A stretch of 12,406 nucleotides of DNA from JBDTMT01 sp039934135 (lineage in GTDB: Bacteria > Desulfobacterota > Binatia > HRBIN30 > CADEER01), in assembly GCA_039934135.1 (NCBI GenBank), contig JBDTMT010000129.1, positions 1 through 12,406 of the forward strand, in the 5' to 3' direction. Both the position numbers and the translations under genes were made by a program. A model generated the notes under the pieces. The model was not told where the DNA came from, made no database searches, and saw nothing but the letters and a program-made list of their open reading frames with translations. Below, in pieces: positions 1-7,491 of this stretch (position 1 is the stretch's first letter; every line of letters starts with the position of its first letter).

Positions 1-583
1 CCATCCAGCCGAAGCTGGCGTGGGTGTGCGTGACGCCCTTCGGCATCCCGGTGCTGCCGGAGGTGAAGAAGATGAAGGCCGGCGCGTCCGGCGGCGGGGC
101 CGGCAACGGGCAGGACGCGGCGCGGTCGATGAGCGCCCGCAAGTTGGCGCTGTCGTCGCCGTCGCCGTGCCAGATGACGCCGCGCGGCAGGCGCGCCACA
201 CCGGCGCTCGGCGCCAGCTCGTCACGCCGTTCGGTCGCCGCGATCAATACGGCCGCGCCGGCGGTGTCGAGCGCGTGGTCGATCTCCGGCGCGGCGTAGC
301 GGTAGTTGAGCGGCGTCGCCACCAAACCGGCCTTCAGGCACGCCAGGTAGTGGATGAACAGCTCGGGCGAGTTGGGCAGGAACGACGCGACCCGATCACC
401 CGGCGCCAGGCCGAGCCCGAGCAGGTTCGCGGCCAGACGCTCGCTGGCGGCGTGCAGGTCGCCGAAGCTCCAGCGCGCGCCGTGTGCGACCAACGCCGGC
501 GCGGCCCGATCGATGGCCAGGCCCGCGTCGAGCAGCGCGGCGAGGGGCACGGAGCGGGCGAGCGGCGGTCCGGCAAGTGTCAT
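1..583 (-). CDS. AMP-forming acyl-CoA synthetase / AMP-binding enzyme, N-terminal part (cut by window edge)
   Basis: The 194 visible residues are the N-terminal subdomain of the ANL adenylate-forming superfamily. These enzymes activate a carboxylic acid with ATP to an acyl-AMP and usually pass it to CoA. Seen: a TYxEL-equivalent region (GARWSFGDLHAASERLAANL, about 35-54), the conserved GDRVASFLPNSPELFIHYLACLKAG run in pieces from 62 to 86, and the phosphate-binding loop FFTSGSTGMPKG at 172-183, close to the family signature. The rest of the large domain and the C-terminal lid lie outside the window, so substrate chain length cannot be judged. The ATG at 583 gives a normal N-terminus; no good Shine-Dalgarno precedes it, and the upstream in-frame codons (AYLRA) look non-coding. 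It follows the cyclase gene on the same strand after a 289-nt repeat-bearing gap, so it is probably a separate transcription unit. Family assignment is firm; the exact enzyme is not known. Confidence 0.93.
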   Translation of the reverse strand, partial: MTLAGPPLARSVPLAALLDAGLAIDRAAPALVAHGARWSFGDLHAASERLAANLLGLGLAPGDRVASFLPNSPELFIHYLACLKAGLVATPLNYRYAAPEIDHALDTAGAAVLIAATERRDELAPSAGVARLPRGVIWHGDGDDSANLRALIDRAASCPLPAPPPDAPAFIFFTSGSTGMPKGVTHTHASFGWM

Positions 584-638
584 GGCGCGCAGGTAAGCGG
601 CACGACGCGGTATGGTCAACCGCAATCTGCGGAGCAGA

Positions 639-847
639 TTCAACGCGAAGGCGCGAAGACGCAAAGGCACCGCGCCATCCGTAGGCAGAACGCTGATGCG
701 GCAATCCCCATCAGCACGAAGACTCGGGATCGAGCCGCTGATTCCTCCAGTGAAATCCGTTCGCGTCTTCGCGCCCTCGCGTTGGCGTCTTGCGTCGCAT
801 CGACCTTGACTCTGCGTGCTCAGCGTTCCTCGGCGACTCGGCGTTGA
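639..847. repeat. Interspersed extragenic inverted repeat made of degenerate 8-bp units
   Basis: The gap between the acyl-CoA synthetase start and the cyclase stop (584-872) holds no credible gene. It contains an inverted repeat with arms at 641-665 and 760-784, matching at 23 of 25 positions and separated by 94 nt. The left arm is three tandem 8-bp units: CGCGAAGG (644-651), CGCGAAGA (652-659) and CGCAAAGG (660-667). The right arm has the complementary units TTCGCGTC, TTCGCGCC and CTCGCGTT (760-783). A more decayed series of TCTGCG/TCAGCG/TCGGCG-like units continues at 810-847. This resembles the short GAAGRCGC-type interspersed repeats I recall from intergenic regions of many soil bacteria, so a copy of a dispersed family is more likely than a gene-specific regulator. 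No transposase or clear target-site duplication is visible. Confidence 0.7.
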
Positions 848-872
848 AGTTTTCGCGTCAACCTACGCGCGG

Positions 873-3044
873 TTACGACCCCTCGAAAGTCGTTACCGCC
901 TCCCAGTTGTCCGGTGGCGGCGTGGCGCTGAATTGGCGCAGGCGGCGCAGGTAGAGGTCGGACGGACCGTCGTTCATGCGTGCCGCCATGGCGGCTTCGA
1001 AGGCGATGCGCGCCGCGTCCCAGTCGCGCGCCCGATAGGCGGCGAGGCCGCTGTGGAAATGAGCGATCATCGCCTGCCACTTCGCCTCGGTTCCGCCGGA
1101 GCCGAGAATCTCGAAGATGCGCACCGTGCCGGAGCGGCCGCGCACGCGCACCTGGTCGAGCTCGCGCACCACGACCGCGTCGCCGGCGGCGCGCACGGTC
1201 GCCTCGCTGGCGATGATGGCGCTGCCGTACAATTTATTGATGCCCTCCAGGCGCGCCCCGAGGTTCACGTTGTCGCCCATCACGGTGAGGCTCAGGTGGC
1301 CGGGCGAGCCCATGTTGCCGAACACCATCGGGCCACTGTTGAGACCGATGCGCACGCGCAGCGTCGGCCAGCCGCGCGCCGCATTGCGGGCGTTGAGGAT
1401 CACCAGGCGCTCGGTCATCGCCAGGGCGCTGCGGCAGGCGCGCGCGGCGTGATCGGCCTGCGGCACCGGCGCGCCCCAGACCGCCATGACGCCGTCGCCG
1501 ATGTACTTGTCGAGCATGCCGTCCTGCGCGAAGACGGCGTCGGTCATCTCGCCCAGATAGGCATTGAGCAGCTCTACCAGCTGTTCCGGGGCGAGGCGCT
1601 CGGAGATGTTGGTGAAGCCCTGCACGTCCGAGAACAGCACGCTGCGGTCGCTCTTCTCGCCGCCCAGCTTCAGCATCTCCGGCCGCTCGCTGACGAAGGC
1701 GGCCAGCGCCGGGCTCAGGTAGACCTCCAGCGTGCGGCGGGTGCGGCGATGCTCGCGGTCGACGGCGACGTAATGATGCACGCCGATCGCCACGTAGGTG
1801 AGCCCGGCGGCTAGCGCCGGGTAGAAGGCGGTGAGGGCGATGCCCGTGTGGATGAACAGCCACTGCGTGACGACGAGATAGACGGCGATGACCGCAGCGG
1901 CGAGCCCGGCGCTGGACCAACCGCGCGTCCACTGCAGCAGCACGCCGAGCTGCAGGCACAGGGCGAGAATCGCCACCACGTCTGGGCCGCTCCAGCCCGG
2001 CGTGCGGATGAAGTCGCGCCGCAGGATGTTGTCGAGCACGGTGGCGTGGATCTCGACACCCGGGTACTCAGCGTCGAACGGCGCGGCGCGGATGTCGCCG
2101 ACGCCGCGCGCGCTGACCCCGACGACGACCAGCTTGTCGTGAAACTCCGCCGGCGCGACGCGCCCGGCCAGCACGTCGGCGGCGGAGATGTGGCGGAAGG
2201 TGCGGCCGGCGCCGCGATAGTTGATCAGCAGCTTGCCGTGGCGGTCGACCGGAATCTCGATGTCGCCGACGCGGATCTGCTCGACGCCGTCCGGCCCGAG
2301 GCGGAGGGCCGGCTGCCGCTCGGGCCAGGCGCGTTGCAGCATCGCCAGCGCCAGCGGCAGCACGATGCGGTCGTGAAAGCGCAGCGCCAGCGAGGCGTGG
2401 CGGAACAAGCCGTCCATGTCGGGGCCGAAGTTGAAATAGCCGAGGCCGGCTGCGGCGCTGGCCAGCGCCGGCAGGTTCTGCGTCACGTGGTGGCCGCGCG
2501 GCAGCGCCGACTCGTCCGCGCCCGGGGCGCGCTGCACCAGACCGTAGGCGCTCTCTTTGCTGTACGGACTTTCGTCGCCATCGCGGCTGAAGAAGTACCC
2601 GAGGACGATGCGGCCGGCAGCGCGCACGCTGGCGGCGAGGCGCGCGTCCTCGCCCTGGCCGCTGCCCAACGCGCGCGTCAGCTCGTCGCGGCACGCCGGC
2701 GCCAGGCTGTCGGCGACGCCACCCAGCTCACACGCGGCGGTGGGCTCCGACTGCACCAGGTCGACGCCGATGACGCGCGCGCCGCCGGCGTTGACGCGTT
2801 CGAGCAGCTCGCCGACGCGTGAGCGCGACCACGGCCAGCGCCCGAGCTCGAACAGGCTGTCGTCGTCGACCGCGACGACGACGACCTCGTCGGTATGCGC
2901 CATGGCGCCGCGCTGTTTGAGCCGCGTGTCGAGCCCGCGCAGCTCGATGATTTCCATCGGGCGAAAGCCGATCAGGTGCAGCCCCGCCACGGCGCCGCCG
3001 ACGACCAGGGCGGTGAGGACCGGAATCAGGCGCCGCGTGAGCAT
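873..3044 (-). CDS. CHASE2-domain class III adenylate cyclase, membrane-bound
   Basis: Inner-membrane receptor cyclase of 723 aa, predicted to make cAMP from ATP. Order: one N-terminal transmembrane helix (about 6-27), an extracytoplasmic CHASE2 sensor (about 30-345, with the typical VVVAVDDDSLFELGRWPW segment and the KLVVVGVSARGVGDIRAAPF/EIHATVLDNIL end), three transmembrane helices (about 353-371, 378-397, 402-424), then a cytoplasmic class III cyclase domain (about 463-645). Metal-binding aspartates are D473 (FSDVQGF) and D517 (DKYIGDG). Base-selecting residues are K513 and T587, with transition-state N594 and R598 in DNVNLGAR. The Lys/Thr pair argues for adenylate rather than guanylate cyclase, subclass IIIb. 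A helical tail (about 655-715) with a TPR-like FHSGLAAYRARDWDAARIAF segment closes the protein, as is common in CHASE2 cyclases. It follows the FecR gene after 117 nt with no clear Shine-Dalgarno; the start is chosen because the hydrophobic anchor begins there. What CHASE2 senses is not known. Confidence 0.95.
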   Translation of the reverse strand: MLTRRLIPVLTALVVGGAVAGLHLIGFRPMEIIELRGLDTRLKQRGAMAHTDEVVVVAVDDDSLFELGRWPWSRSRVGELLERVNAGGARVIGVDLVQSEPTAACELGGVADSLAPACRDELTRALGSGQGEDARLAASVRAAGRIVLGYFFSRDGDESPYSKESAYGLVQRAPGADESALPRGHHVTQNLPALASAAAGLGYFNFGPDMDGLFRHASLALRFHDRIVLPLALAMLQRAWPERQPALRLGPDGVEQIRVGDIEIPVDRHGKLLINYRGAGRTFRHISAADVLAGRVAPAEFHDKLVVVGVSARGVGDIRAAPFDAEYPGVEIHATVLDNILRRDFIRTPGWSGPDVVAILALCLQLGVLLQWTRGWSSAGLAAAVIAVYLVVTQWLFIHTGIALTAFYPALAAGLTYVAIGVHHYVAVDREHRRTRRTLEVYLSPALAAFVSERPEMLKLGGEKSDRSVLFSDVQGFTNISERLAPEQLVELLNAYLGEMTDAVFAQDGMLDKYIGDGVMAVWGAPVPQADHAARACRSALAMTERLVILNARNAARGWPTLRVRIGLNSGPMVFGNMGSPGHLSLTVMGDNVNLGARLEGINKLYGSAIIASEATVRAAGDAVVVRELDQVRVRGRSGTVRIFEILGSGGTEAKWQAMIAHFHSGLAAYRARDWDAARIAFEAAMAARMNDGPSDLYLRRLRQFSATPPPDNWEAVTTFEGS

Positions 3045-3161
3045 CGCGCGCCGGCGGCATGTGCGCCGAGAGTTTGGGAGAGCGCGGGGCTCACGGACGC
3101 CGCTGGGCTGATTGGCGTGACGTCAGCACTCGCTGGTGCGGGGAGCGGCTGCGGGGCGCGC

Positions 3162-3986
3162 TCAGAACGGCACGCCGAGGCGGCCGCGCGTATCGCCGAC
3201 GGACAGGGGCTGGCCGGCCACGTCGCCCGGATTGCGCAGCTCGTCGCGCCCGAGCTGCCCGGCAAGACCGGAGGAGGACGGCGCGCGGTCGGGCGCCGGC
3301 ACGCTCTCGCCGGCCTTGACCCCGCTTGCCGAAGCCAGACTGCCGACGTTGCCCAGGGCCAACGGCTGCAACGCGTCGTCCTCGTAGCGCAGGTAGTCCA
3401 GCGTCACCGGCTCGGGGGCGGTGGGATTCATGCCCCGCACGACCGTCGTCCCCTCGGCGGCGGTGACGTAGACCGTGTCGTTGAGGCGTTCGGCGAGACT
3501 GCGCACCTGGATGCGCCCCTGGATGCCGATCACGTCCGTCGCGTCGCGCGCCGGATCGTAGATCACCCAGAACGACGTGCCGCGCACGCCGGCGACCGCG
3601 GTCGGCGTCTCGATCTCGTAGGCCGAGCCCGGCGTCGTGCCGTAGACCTCGTTGACCAGCGCGCGCGCCTTGCCGGAGATCAGCTTCATCAGCGAGTTGT
3701 AGTGGCCGGCGCTCGGATCGAAGACCTGCTTGTCGATCACCAGCGTCGAGTGCTCGGCGAGATCGACGACGCTGTCGTCGCGGAACACGATGCGCAGCTG
3801 GCCGTCGCCCGTGCGCAGCGTATCGCCGAGTTGTACGGCGCCGCCGACCGCCGCCGGTATGAAGCTGCCGGCGTGGCCGATCTCCGCTACGCCGCTCGCG
3901 GCAGAGACCGTTCCGGCGTCTTGCGCCGTGGCCAGCGTCGCCAGCCCGAGACAGGCGACCAAGGTGACAAGTCCGATGCGAGTCAT
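3162..3986 (-). CDS. FecR-domain periplasmic protein
   Basis: Exported protein of 274 aa. A signal peptide covers about 1-21 (MTRIG, hydrophobic VTLVACLGLATLA, cleavage near ATA-QD). The FecR domain is about 45-145: GDTLRTGDGQLRIVFRDDS (54-72) followed by VVDLAEHSTLVI, then the hallmark IETPTAVAGVRGTSFWV (125-141). The rest (about 190-274) is low-complexity, Pro/Gly/Ser-rich and probably disordered. Classical FecR relays an outer-membrane signal to an ECF sigma factor, but stand-alone FecR-domain proteins without a sigma factor often sit beside CHASE2 cyclases and TPR proteins, as here. No sigma-factor gene is in the window. The ATG lies only 2 nt after the stop of the upstream beta-barrel gene, and its Shine-Dalgarno (GTGAGG, 4000-3995) is formed by that gene's last Val-Arg codons, so the two are translationally linked. 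A role as periplasmic scaffold or ligand for the CHASE2 sensor is inference. Confidence 0.9.
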   Translation of the reverse strand: MTRIGLVTLVACLGLATLATAQDAGTVSAASGVAEIGHAGSFIPAAVGGAVQLGDTLRTGDGQLRIVFRDDSVVDLAEHSTLVIDKQVFDPSAGHYNSLMKLISGKARALVNEVYGTTPGSAYEIETPTAVAGVRGTSFWVIYDPARDATDVIGIQGRIQVRSLAERLNDTVYVTAAEGTTVVRGMNPTAPEPVTLDYLRYEDDALQPLALGNVGSLASASGVKAGESVPAPDRAPSSSGLAGQLGRDELRNPGDVAGQPLSVGDTRGRLGVPF

Positions 3987-3988
3987 GG

Positions 3989-5548
3989 CTAGTACCTCAC
4001 TGAAATGCCGAGCGATCCGATCTGGCGATTGTACGTGAAAGCCGACTTGTTCGAATCATTAAACGTCCCGAAATAGGAAGCCACCACAAACAGGTGCTCC
4101 CACAGCTCGGGCAGCGGTCGCTCGATGGAAAGGATGACGCGGTGATCGTTGTCACGGCGCCGCGCGCCGGTGGCCGGATCCGTCGCAGAGCAGTTCGGAT
4201 CGGAGTTGGGAGCGAAGCAACGGCTGGCGTTGTTGTACGCCTGGTTTTCGTAGCGGTACGAAGCCTCGCCGCTGATCTCGAATGGCAGCGGCCAGCGCAC
4301 GCCGACTTCGACTTCCTGCGCGAAGTACATGTACGCCTGGTTGAGCGCCTGCTGCGTGAAGTCACCGCCGCGATCCGCGGCGGTGGCGCCGAGTTGATAG
4401 CCGACGAAGATCTGCTTCTCGGCACTGCCGAGATCGAAGAACTGGCGCACGCCGGGAAAGTTGTAGAAGCCGTCGAGAGCCGAGTAGCCCGGCTGCTTAT
4501 AGTCGCGCCACTGCATGCGATAGTAGAAGTCGCTGCGGCCGAGGCCCGGCTCGCGCACCGACACCCACGGGAAGCCGGTCGCCTCTTGTTCGAAGCTGTC
4601 GGTCTCGAGCAGGTAGTAATCGTAGCGCCCGAGCATGCCGACCGAGACGTTGTCCCAGTCGTACTGCAGCTGCACCGCGGGTCGATTGTCCTGCAGGTTG
4701 AAGTCGGTGAGCTCGAACTGCAGGCTCTGGAAGAATTCGTAACTCAGCGCCAGGCTGGCGCGCCCGATGCGCAGCGGCACATAGCGGCCGCCGGCGTTGA
4801 GCACGACGCGGCCGTCGCCCTGGCCGGTGACCGAGCCGGCGACGACGTTGTTGGTGCCGAGGTTGACGTTGCTGTCGTACTCCAACGCGACCGTGCCGAA
4901 GGCCGAGTAGGTGGCGCGGTCCGCATGGGTGATGAGGTCGAGATATTCTCCGGCCTCGTGGGCCATGACCGACGTCGGACTGTCGCGCTGGACAGCGGCA
5001 AAGGCGGCCTCCGCCGTCGGGTAGTCCTGCAGCCGATAGGCGACGACGCCGTCATAGTACTGCGTCGCCAGCGTCAGCGATGGATCGAGCCGGCGGGCGC
5101 GCGCGAAACTGGCGCGCGCCATCTCGAGGCGGCCGAGGCGCAGCTGGGCGAGGCCGAGATAGAAGGATGCCTGGGCGTCGAGCGTCGTGACCTGCTGCGC
5201 CTGCAACAGCGCCGGTTCGGCCTCGGCGAAGCGGCCCGCATCGATTAGCGCGATGCCGAGCTCCAACGCCGCGACCGGGAAGTACGGCCGCAGGCGCAGC
5301 GCGGTCTGCAACTCGTCGATGGCGCCTCGGCTGTCGCCGAGGCGGCCGCGCACCACGCCGAGCTGGTAGTGCACGTCGGCGTCTTTGGCATCGAGCCCGA
5401 CGGCGCGATCGAGCAGGTCGCGGGCTTGCGTCAAATCGCCGGCGTTGATGGCGACCACGGCGCGCGCACCGAGGGCCTGGGATTCTTCGGAGGCGGTCGC
5501 CGGCACGGCGGCGCCGAGCAGCAGCAGGAGCAGTATGGCGCGCTTCAT
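3989..5548 (-). CDS. TPR-domain outer-membrane beta-barrel protein (Slam/PgaA-like architecture)
   Basis: 519 aa. A signal peptide covers about 1-19 (MKRAILLLLLLGAAVPATA). About five TPR-like helical repeats span 24-200 (for example 58-91 with YQLGVVRGRLGDSRGAIDEL and 126-159 with FYLGLAQLRLGRLEMARASF). A C-terminal region of about 300 residues (214-519) has alternating hydrophobic strands, many aromatic residues and polar loops, and ends in the aromatic C-terminus SLGISVRY typical of outer-membrane barrels. The barrel opens with LEYDSNVN (222-229), a motif shared by TPR-plus-barrel porins such as DUF560 (Slam) and PgaA-like proteins. A long loop holds two cysteines, C444 and C453, that could form a disulfide. 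The gene starts inside the upstream lipoprotein gene's stop codon (ATGA overlap, 5545-5548) with no Shine-Dalgarno of its own, which implies translational coupling. The architecture is clear; the cargo or transport function is unknown. Confidence 0.85.
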   Translation of the reverse strand: MKRAILLLLLLGAAVPATASEESQALGARAVVAINAGDLTQARDLLDRAVGLDAKDADVHYQLGVVRGRLGDSRGAIDELQTALRLRPYFPVAALELGIALIDAGRFAEAEPALLQAQQVTTLDAQASFYLGLAQLRLGRLEMARASFARARRLDPSLTLATQYYDGVVAYRLQDYPTAEAAFAAVQRDSPTSVMAHEAGEYLDLITHADRATYSAFGTVALEYDSNVNLGTNNVVAGSVTGQGDGRVVLNAGGRYVPLRIGRASLALSYEFFQSLQFELTDFNLQDNRPAVQLQYDWDNVSVGMLGRYDYYLLETDSFEQEATGFPWVSVREPGLGRSDFYYRMQWRDYKQPGYSALDGFYNFPGVRQFFDLGSAEKQIFVGYQLGATAADRGGDFTQQALNQAYMYFAQEVEVGVRWPLPFEISGEASYRYENQAYNNASRCFAPNSDPNCSATDPATGARRRDNDHRVILSIERPLPELWEHLFVVASYFGTFNDSNKSAFTYNRQIGSLGISVRY

Positions 5549-6672
5549 ATGATCGGTGTCGCGGTAGGCGTTGGGGTGGGCAGCTCCGCCGCGTAGCCGC
5601 CTGCTGAGCCGGCGGCGGCGTTCGCCTCCACGGCGCGCGCGTCGGCACCGGCTGAGGGGGCGCCGTCCTGAGCGGCGGGCACGTTGCCCTGCAATGCGTG
5701 CGGATTCGCCTCCGCGGTCGGCGTCTCGGTTGCGGGCGGCGCGGTCGGCGTGGCCGAAGGCTCCGGCAGCACGGTGAAGATGTAGCGGAAGTCGACGTCG
5801 CGCGGCGGTACGGCGAGGTTTTGCGCCGTGATGCGCACCTCGGCCGGGCCTTCGGGCAGATTCTCGGCGACGCCGGCGGCGATGAAGCCGGCGAGTTCGA
5901 GATCACCGGTCGGATTGCACGGCGTCGCGCTGCCGTCGGTGCAGATTTTGAGCGTCAGCGGGATGCGCTTGGTCAGGGAGTGGAATTCGGGCGGCTGTTT
6001 TTCGTCCGGCACGTTGACCGTAACTTCGAGGACGACCGATTCGGCGGCGACGCCGGTGACCGGGTCGGCGACGGTGAAATCGAAGCGGACCGGCGGCGGC
6101 ACCGACTCGTTTTGCGCCGGGGAGAAATTCTGCAGCACGAACGGCAGCGCCGAGACGTCGATGGCGCCGAGATTGATCTGCGCGCCGGCGACGATGTTCA
6201 CCGCCAGCGGCGCGCTCTCGAAGGCCGGCGAGGCGTTGCGCGTCTGGTCGCACGGTGCCGCGCCCGCCGCGCGGACGGTCTTGCACGTCGCCGTGATGCC
6301 CGGGACGGTGGGGGCGAAATCGGTCGAGAACCCGGCCACCGTGACTGTTGCCGGACCGGGCGCCAGATCGTCGAGAATCAGCACGCCCTGGCCGCTCCCC
6401 GGATTGGGGGTCAGCAGCGTCGGGTCGACGGCGACGCAGCAGGCCTCGCCGCTCGCCGACTGGAAGATGACGCGTCCGGTGACCACCGCCGCCGGCAAGG
6501 TCGACGACATGCCGCCGCCGCGGTCCGGCCACACCACGCCGGGCGCGTTGGCTCCGCCGCCGCCGCCCGAGCCGCTGCCCGAGCCGCCGCAACCGCCGAA
6601 TGCCAACAGCCCCACCAGGGCGAGTCCGGCGGACGCGTCGCGGCCTCGGCGTCGTGATGTGTGTGTCTGCAT
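5545..6672 (-). CDS. Putative lipoprotein with Gly-rich tether, beta-sandwich-like core and Thr/Pro-rich tail
   Basis: 375 aa, no recognised specific family. The N-terminus has basic residues (RRRGR) and a hydrophobic stretch (AGLALVGLLAF) before C28, so it looks like a lipoprotein signal. The lipobox FGGC is imperfect, since Phe at -3 is unusual. C28 is followed by Gly/Ser-rich sequence to about residue 40, a flexible tether; with Gly at +2 there is no inner-membrane retention signal by the E. coli Lol rule. Residues about 64-300 look like one or more beta-rich, Ig- or carboxypeptidase-regulatory-like domains, with cysteine pairs C130/C141 and C244/C252 that may be disulfides. Residues 303-375 are low-complexity (ATPT, TETPTA, PTPTPTATP) and probably disordered. 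AAGGACC about 7 nt before the ATG is a good Shine-Dalgarno. It follows the MinD-like gene by 32 nt and overlaps the barrel gene by 4 nt. A partner role with the barrel protein is inferred from the coupling. Confidence 0.75.
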   Translation of the reverse strand: MQTHTSRRRGRDASAGLALVGLLAFGGCGGSGSGSGGGGGANAPGVVWPDRGGGMSSTLPAAVVTGRVIFQSASGEACCVAVDPTLLTPNPGSGQGVLILDDLAPGPATVTVAGFSTDFAPTVPGITATCKTVRAAGAAPCDQTRNASPAFESAPLAVNIVAGAQINLGAIDVSALPFVLQNFSPAQNESVPPPVRFDFTVADPVTGVAAESVVLEVTVNVPDEKQPPEFHSLTKRIPLTLKICTDGSATPCNPTGDLELAGFIAAGVAENLPEGPAEVRITAQNLAVPPRDVDFRYIFTVLPEPSATPTAPPATETPTAEANPHALQGNVPAAQDGAPSAGADARAVEANAAAGSAGGYAAELPTPTPTATPII

Positions 6673-6704
6673 TTGGGGTCCTTGGCCGCCTTTTGTCGCG
6701 ACGA

Positions 6705-7475
6705 TCAGACGTCGAGCTGCGCGGCAACCGAGCGCAGCACGGTGGTCACTGGGTGCACCGGGTGAACGAGCGAGAAGACGCCGGCGCTGGCCAGGCGAAC
6801 GAGATCTTCGGACAGCGGGATAACGCCGGCGACCGGCACTTGGTAGGTGGCGCCGATCTTGGCGGCGACTGCCGCCGCGTCGAATGGCGGCAGCACCTTG
6901 TTGACCACCATCAGAATGCGCGGCGTCTCCAGCCGCCGCGCCAAATCGACGGTGACAGCCGTGCCCTGGTAGTCTTGGTGGTCGGCGCGCAACACGATCA
7001 CCAAGGCATCGGAAATGGCGATCGAAAGCAAGGTTTCCTCGTTGACGCCGGGATGCGTGTCGATGAACAGCACGTCGAGGGAGAGGGCGCGCTGCAGGGC
7101 GCGGAACCCATCGTTCAGCCGCGCCACGTCATAGCCCTCGCGCAGCACCCGGGCGATTTCCCCGGTGCGCAAGCTGGAGGGGATGAGGTACACGGCGGCC
7201 CCGGCGGCTGCCGGCGGGGCCGCCTGGTCGAGCACGCTGGTGACGTCGTACGCCGCCTCTTCCACCGCGCAGCGCCCCCACAGGTAGTCGTTCAGGGCCT
7301 TGCCGACGCGCTCTTCGTCGAAGCCGAACAGCACGTGGATGCCGGGCGACTGCACGTCGGTGTCGACGATGCCGACGCGCTTGCCGCCCAGGGCCGTCAG
7401 CACCGCCAGGTTGGCGGTCAGGTTCGACTTGCCGGTGCCGCCGCGAAACGAGTGGACGGAGACGATTTTCGACAT
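6705..7475 (-). CDS. MinD/ParA-family ATPase with arginine replacing the signature lysine
   Basis: 256-aa SIMIBI-class P-loop ATPase. The deviant Walker A is SFRGGTGKSN (9-18). K16 and S17 are the normal nucleotide-binding residues, but the 'signature' lysine that normally starts KGGxGK is R11. Walker A' is GIVDTDVQSPG (35-45, with D38 and D40) and Walker B is VLFIDTHPG (135-143, with D139). The family dimerises on ATP and commonly positions cargo on the nucleoid or membrane. No long C-terminal amphipathic membrane-targeting helix like that of MinD is obvious, and no MinC or MinE gene is nearby, so cell-division placement is unlikely. I recall close relatives with the same HSFRGGTGKSN and DTDVQSPGIHVLFG-like motifs in cyanobacteria, which suggests a distinct subfamily. 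The ATG is preceded by GAGG at 5-nt spacing and sits 16 nt after the GAF gene stop. What it positions is not known. Confidence 0.92.
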   Translation of the reverse strand: MSKIVSVHSFRGGTGKSNLTANLAVLTALGGKRVGIVDTDVQSPGIHVLFGFDEERVGKALNDYLWGRCAVEEAAYDVTSVLDQAAPPAAAGAAVYLIPSSLRTGEIARVLREGYDVARLNDGFRALQRALSLDVLFIDTHPGVNEETLLSIAISDALVIVLRADHQDYQGTAVTVDLARRLETPRILMVVNKVLPPFDAAAVAAKIGATYQVPVAGVIPLSEDLVRLASAGVFSLVHPVHPVTTVLRSVAAQLDV

Positions 7476-7491
7476 GCGACCTCGGCGCGGT

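Noticed and set aside
559..625. TTGACC-like -35 box upstream of the acyl-CoA synthetase
   Set aside because: The matching -10 at 17-nt spacing (TTACCT) is poor, and the organism's promoter consensus is unknown.
20..847. A plus-strand 275-codon open frame over the left edge
   Set aside because: Antisense to the acyl-CoA synthetase, then running through the repeat element; no protein-like composition.
846..866. Possible terminator after the cyclase gene: CGCGT/ACGCG stem with a nearby A/T run
   Set aside because: Read in the direction of the cyclase, the run after the stem is A, not T, and the stem is only 5 bp.
3118..3125. TGACGTCA, identical to the eukaryotic cAMP response element, upstream of the cyclase
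   Set aside because: Bacterial CRP sites are TGTGA-N6-TCACA; an 8-bp palindrome in GC-rich DNA is likely chance, and the CREB/ATF regulators of CRE sites are eukaryotic.
816..5248. Several plus-strand open frames of about 320-384 codons opposite the cyclase, FecR and barrel genes
   Set aside because: All are antisense to genes with clear motifs, and their translations are His/Arg/Ala/Asp-rich without recognisable features.
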